From the NCBI GenBank assembly GCA_034401135.1, contig JAWZSP010000001.1:3410001-3474000 (forward strand): a stretch of DNA of 64,000 bases, read 5' to 3'. Position 1 is the first letter of the stretch. Every line of letters begins with the position of its first letter. This stretch comes from Volutella citrinella (Eukaryota > Ascomycota > Sordariomycetes > Hypocreales > Nectriaceae). Under the pieces are notes generated by a model. That model was not told the DNA's origin and did no database searches. It worked only from the letters and a program-made list of their open reading frames with translations. A program made the translations under genes and the position numbers. This document shows positions 61,001-64,000 of this stretch, piece by piece.

Positions 61001-63293
61001 AGACAAGGCTCCCAGCTTCCTTGCCACTACGAACAGCTCCGGTACTTACGAGGTACGTACTCTATGCAGAAGGTCCTCATCCACTTCTTCGATCGCGGAT
61101 TCGTGGGTGTCATGTAGGTCACAATTCCGTGCATTCAGCACTCGGCCATGGCCCATGGGCCAGATGTGTCTCGAAGCTCCGTGGTCTGGCCCCTGCCACT
61201 CCCCTGTCCCCATCCTGCCTTTGTGCAACTTGGACGCCCACATCCAGCAGCCACTTGCTCTCATTCGCCTCGCTCACATTGCGGCATGGATCTAAGGCAC
61301 CCGTGTCTATCGAACCGGCACCCTGAGCGTTCAGATACCCAGTCGGGCGCTTCCCCGGCCGGTTTGTGCTCCAGACTACCATGGTCCTCTGTGCCGCTTT
61401 TGAATTTCATCATTGGCCATCGCACCATACCGGATGCTGCCAATAATATCTCCCGCCTGCATCACCGAGATTTCCATGTGCATGTACCATGCAGGTGCCG
61501 GACTGACCTGTTACCTTGCTTAAACGAACGCGATTTACTCGGCTCAGTCACAACTACTCGTAGAAGCACCTGCCCAAATCCAGTATTGCAGCCGGTCACG
61601 TACTTGCTGGTTCCGAAGGGGTGCCGTGACGAATGCGTCACGGCGTACCATTGTCTAGGGTACTTAGTATGCAGGGTGACGGCAGACGTTGCCTGGAGAA
61701 GCGGTAAGCGTGGCTGGCCGGTCGTCGAAGGAGGTCGAGGTAGCTTCGATGTGGTTATTCTGTACTCCGTACGTGGTCGACAATGACCGTTGGGGTGTGC
61801 TCAAGGCTCTATTGTTCAGCCCGCTATAGTGACCGCTAAGGTATGCAACCCAGGCGAACTAACTATCCGAGACATTCGGGTATGCCAGATATACACACTG
61901 TAGGCGACAGGTTCTCGCAAAAAAACACAAACAACATCAAGACTAGCTCTGCATTCTGCATTCAACCGTGCGGGCTATTCCATTTGCAATGTCGAGCCAC
62001 CAGCTACAACGTGGGTGTTATGCACCTTACTAGAGGTCTATAGGTTAGCGTCAACACGTAAGTAATTACCAACAAGGTGACCTGGGAGGCAGTTCAATCT
62101 TCGGCACCGGCACCATTGAGTTTCGGTCTGAAACGGCCGCCCTCGGCTGCGAATTGCGGGGGGAGGTTGGGTTGGGTTGGACACAGGGCGCATTTATTAT
62201 GTCAAACTAGAGCCGAATTTTCTCTTGGATCAATGCTTGAGTGGAATGGTGGGATGTGCTGAAGGATTCCCTTCGGCGAGGAACCGGATGAGACTGTGAA
62301 AACAACGACAAAGCCACCTCAGCCTCAATTCCCACTTCTTCTTATTCGCACCCCGTTTCACGCTAGACGCGCCTACCTGAAAACCTTCGATGGCCGTTGT
62401 AGTCATGGTGGTGGTAGTGCCGTTAGCGGAAGCTTAAGCATGTAGGTTTCAGGCTTCTCAAATTAGTTTCAGTTTTGAGGGCCGGGTGTGACGAATCCGA
62501 AGTGACAGCCGAAGCCCGTCTACTAAGGTATGTACAAAGATCACGCGCCCCAAATGTGACAGGAGCTCACATCCCCACAGGTAACTTTGGTATCTCCTGA
62601 AAATACCGAAGATTCGGGTAATCACTTCCAGTTGAGCAATGTGCAGGTAGAATACTTGGGGCCTGTGCAGGCCGCGAGTGGGGCTTGGATGGCCTCCTCC
62701 TGGCCTCGAAAAACCGCAGGTCAGGTCCGCTGGCACTGGCCATGACTTCCCTGTCCCCAGTGAGCTGCGGCTGCGAAATAACATCTCGGGGTGCTGCTTT
62801 TTGGGGAATTGGATTCACGACTCGGGCCTGCTGATTTAGGGAAACGAGTTCTTGATCAGTCACCTTCCTGTTGGCAGCCGCGCAATCATGTGATCAAGCA
62901 ATCAGGAACGGCCGTCTGTCTGTTTGGGTGGCCCGCCTCAAACAGCAGGCGGACTGGACTGCTCGTCACTTGCATGCACAGCTGTCACACAGCAGACGAA
63001 AAAGCTCCTTGGGCAGCCGCAGCGCCATCCACCCGCCTTGGATTTATTAGTCTGCTCTGAACGCGCCGAGTAATTTGGCTAGCTGCATCCCAGCCGCCAC
63101 AATACTAGAAAACACGCAAGTTTGGCGGAGGGCATCTCGACAAATACCTTCACGCCCGCCTCGACTAAACCAACGGACGCAGCTTGAGGTTAGCACTAGC
63201 TTGTCTCCCCACAACGATACCAAGCACTTCTAATGACAGAACTCGCCTTTCGCTAGATCGACTAAAAATCCATCTTCCGCCATCGCTGGAACG
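58049..63293. other. Intergenic, no supported gene
   Basis: About 5.2 kb. The first about 550 bases are the promoter and leader of the zinc-cluster gene (CT-rich on the minus strand). Frames of 170-212 residues at 60184-60696 and 61148-61786 show no bias or domains. The last 200 bases form the leader of the kinase-like gene. Confidence 0.4.
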
Positions 63294-64000
63294 ATGGACC
63301 TGAGCCAGCAGACTATCCACGACGCTGTGCACCCAACCGCGGCTTTCTCGGACATCGCAGAAGGAGCTTTTCCTAGTCAGGATGTTGACTCGTCAAGAAA
63401 CGATGATGCGTCTGCCTGGGAACGCTCTTACTTGAACCCGAAGAACAGAATTGACAGCCTTGAAGTACCAGAGCATCCGCTTTGGCGCATTGACGGCTGC
63501 ACAGGCTTCGGCAGCCAGTTCTATGCCGTGCCTCTTTTTATCAAACCGCTTTCCCCCATGCGAGTGGATGTGTTCATCCCAGAGCCGGCAAAGCTCCCAT
63601 TGCAGCTGCGAGATACCCTCGATGTTGATGTCGCCTTTCATACCACGAGTGCTTCCCGCATCGGGAATCTGGGAATTACACGACACGTCTTGCGCATCCT
63701 GCAACGCTGGACGGCAGGCAATCCGGACTACACGGAAGTGTTGAAAGATCTACCATTCGGATCGAGAATAGTCTTTAGAAACTTGCCTGTCAATATTGAT
63801 AGCGCCGACATCATCATTGCACCCACCCATTACCTGGAGCGCCAACTTCTTTCCGTCCCCATGTTGCAGCAGTACTGGGGCGCAGAGGTGAAACTGCCAC
63901 CGACCATTCGTATCAACGAGGTTACGTACGTATCGCAGTTGCACGACAGTGTTTGTCTTATCGAAATCAAAGGCAGGACGTGGATCTTCAAGGCTCTCAC
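63294..64000 (+). CDS. Fungal kinase-like protein, 5' part (cut by window edge)
   Basis: An open frame from ATG 63294 runs without a stop to the window end (235 codons). The N-terminal 230 residues are an acidic/aromatic fungal-specific region (ERSYLNPKNRIDSLEVPEHP, DGCTGFGSQFYAVPLFIKP, PTIRINEVTYVSQLHDS). The final residues VCLIEIKGRTWIFKALT look like the first strands of a protein-kinase-like domain, with Lys in the KALT position. Proteins of this layout in ascomycetes carry a diverged kinase domain after such a region; I infer this from resemblance and cannot see the catalytic loop. No intron is needed in the visible part. Confidence 0.7.
   Translation, partial: MDLSQQTIHDAVHPTAAFSDIAEGAFPSQDVDSSRNDDASAWERSYLNPKNRIDSLEVPEHPLWRIDGCTGFGSQFYAVPLFIKPLSPMRVDVFIPEPAKLPLQLRDTLDVDVAFHTTSASRIGNLGITRHVLRILQRWTAGNPDYTEVLKDLPFGSRIVFRNLPVNIDSADIIIAPTHYLERQLLSVPMLQQYWGAEVKLPPTIRINEVTYVSQLHDSVCLIEIKGRTWIFKAL

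Noticed and set aside
1..64000. Transposons, CRISPR arrays, rRNA, and secondary-metabolite or toxin clusters
   Set aside because: No direct-repeat/spacer pattern, no transposase or reverse-transcriptase signature, no 5S or large rRNA motif, and no synthase-type genes were seen by eye.

Overview
This is a gene-poor stretch of nuclear DNA from a filamentous ascomycete, most likely a Sordariomycete close to Hypocreales. The evidence is short spliceosomal introns (about 45-130 nt, GTRAGT-type donors, CTAAC/CTGAC branch sites, AG acceptors), coding sequence rich in C/G at third positions, CT-rich leaders, and protein families with fungal architecture (Kre9/Knh1-domain GPI protein, GprM-type receptor, CRT10, DUF3605/GIG1, Zn2Cys6 factor). 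The assignment below phylum rests on protein resemblance recalled without a search. I find twelve multi-feature or recognisable genes plus one small novel gene; they cover well under half of the window, and intergenic gaps reach 8.7 kb.

Left part (1-17.1 kb): a small Ser/Pro-rich novel protein (1209-1808, +); a secreted GPI-anchored Kre9/Knh1-like wall protein (3045-3822, -) with a probable long 5'-UTR intron; a 6 kb gap; UDP-glucose pyrophosphorylase UGP1 (9911-12097, -) with one GC-AG intron; then a convergent pair, a DUF3605/GIG1-like protein (15027-15790, +) and a standalone tandem FolB protein (16096-17065, -).

Middle part (17.1-35.7 kb): 8.7 kb without a convincing gene, then three genes on the + strand: a GprM/GprN-like seven-TM receptor (25818-27471), a membrane-anchored GH5 glycoside hydrolase (29562-31373) and a CRT10-family protein with long acidic and Gly-Ser insertions (32720-35651).

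Right part (35.7-64 kb): a Mep/Amt ammonium permease (41595-43319, +) behind a promoter rich in GATA-factor sites, convergent with a membrane-anchored histidine acid phosphatase (43896-46051, -); a TauD-type dioxygenase (50335-51737, -); a Zn2Cys6 regulator with a mid-protein zinc cluster (55381-58048, -); and the 5' part of a fungal kinase-like gene running off the right edge (63294 onward). The permease, phosphatase and TauD protein are candidate nitrogen, phosphorus and sulfur scavenging functions within 10 kb. That grouping is inference and may be coincidence.

No rRNA, tRNA, CRISPR array, intact transposon or recognisable secondary-metabolite cluster was seen. All gene models were spliced by eye; every multi-exon model given here closes in frame.
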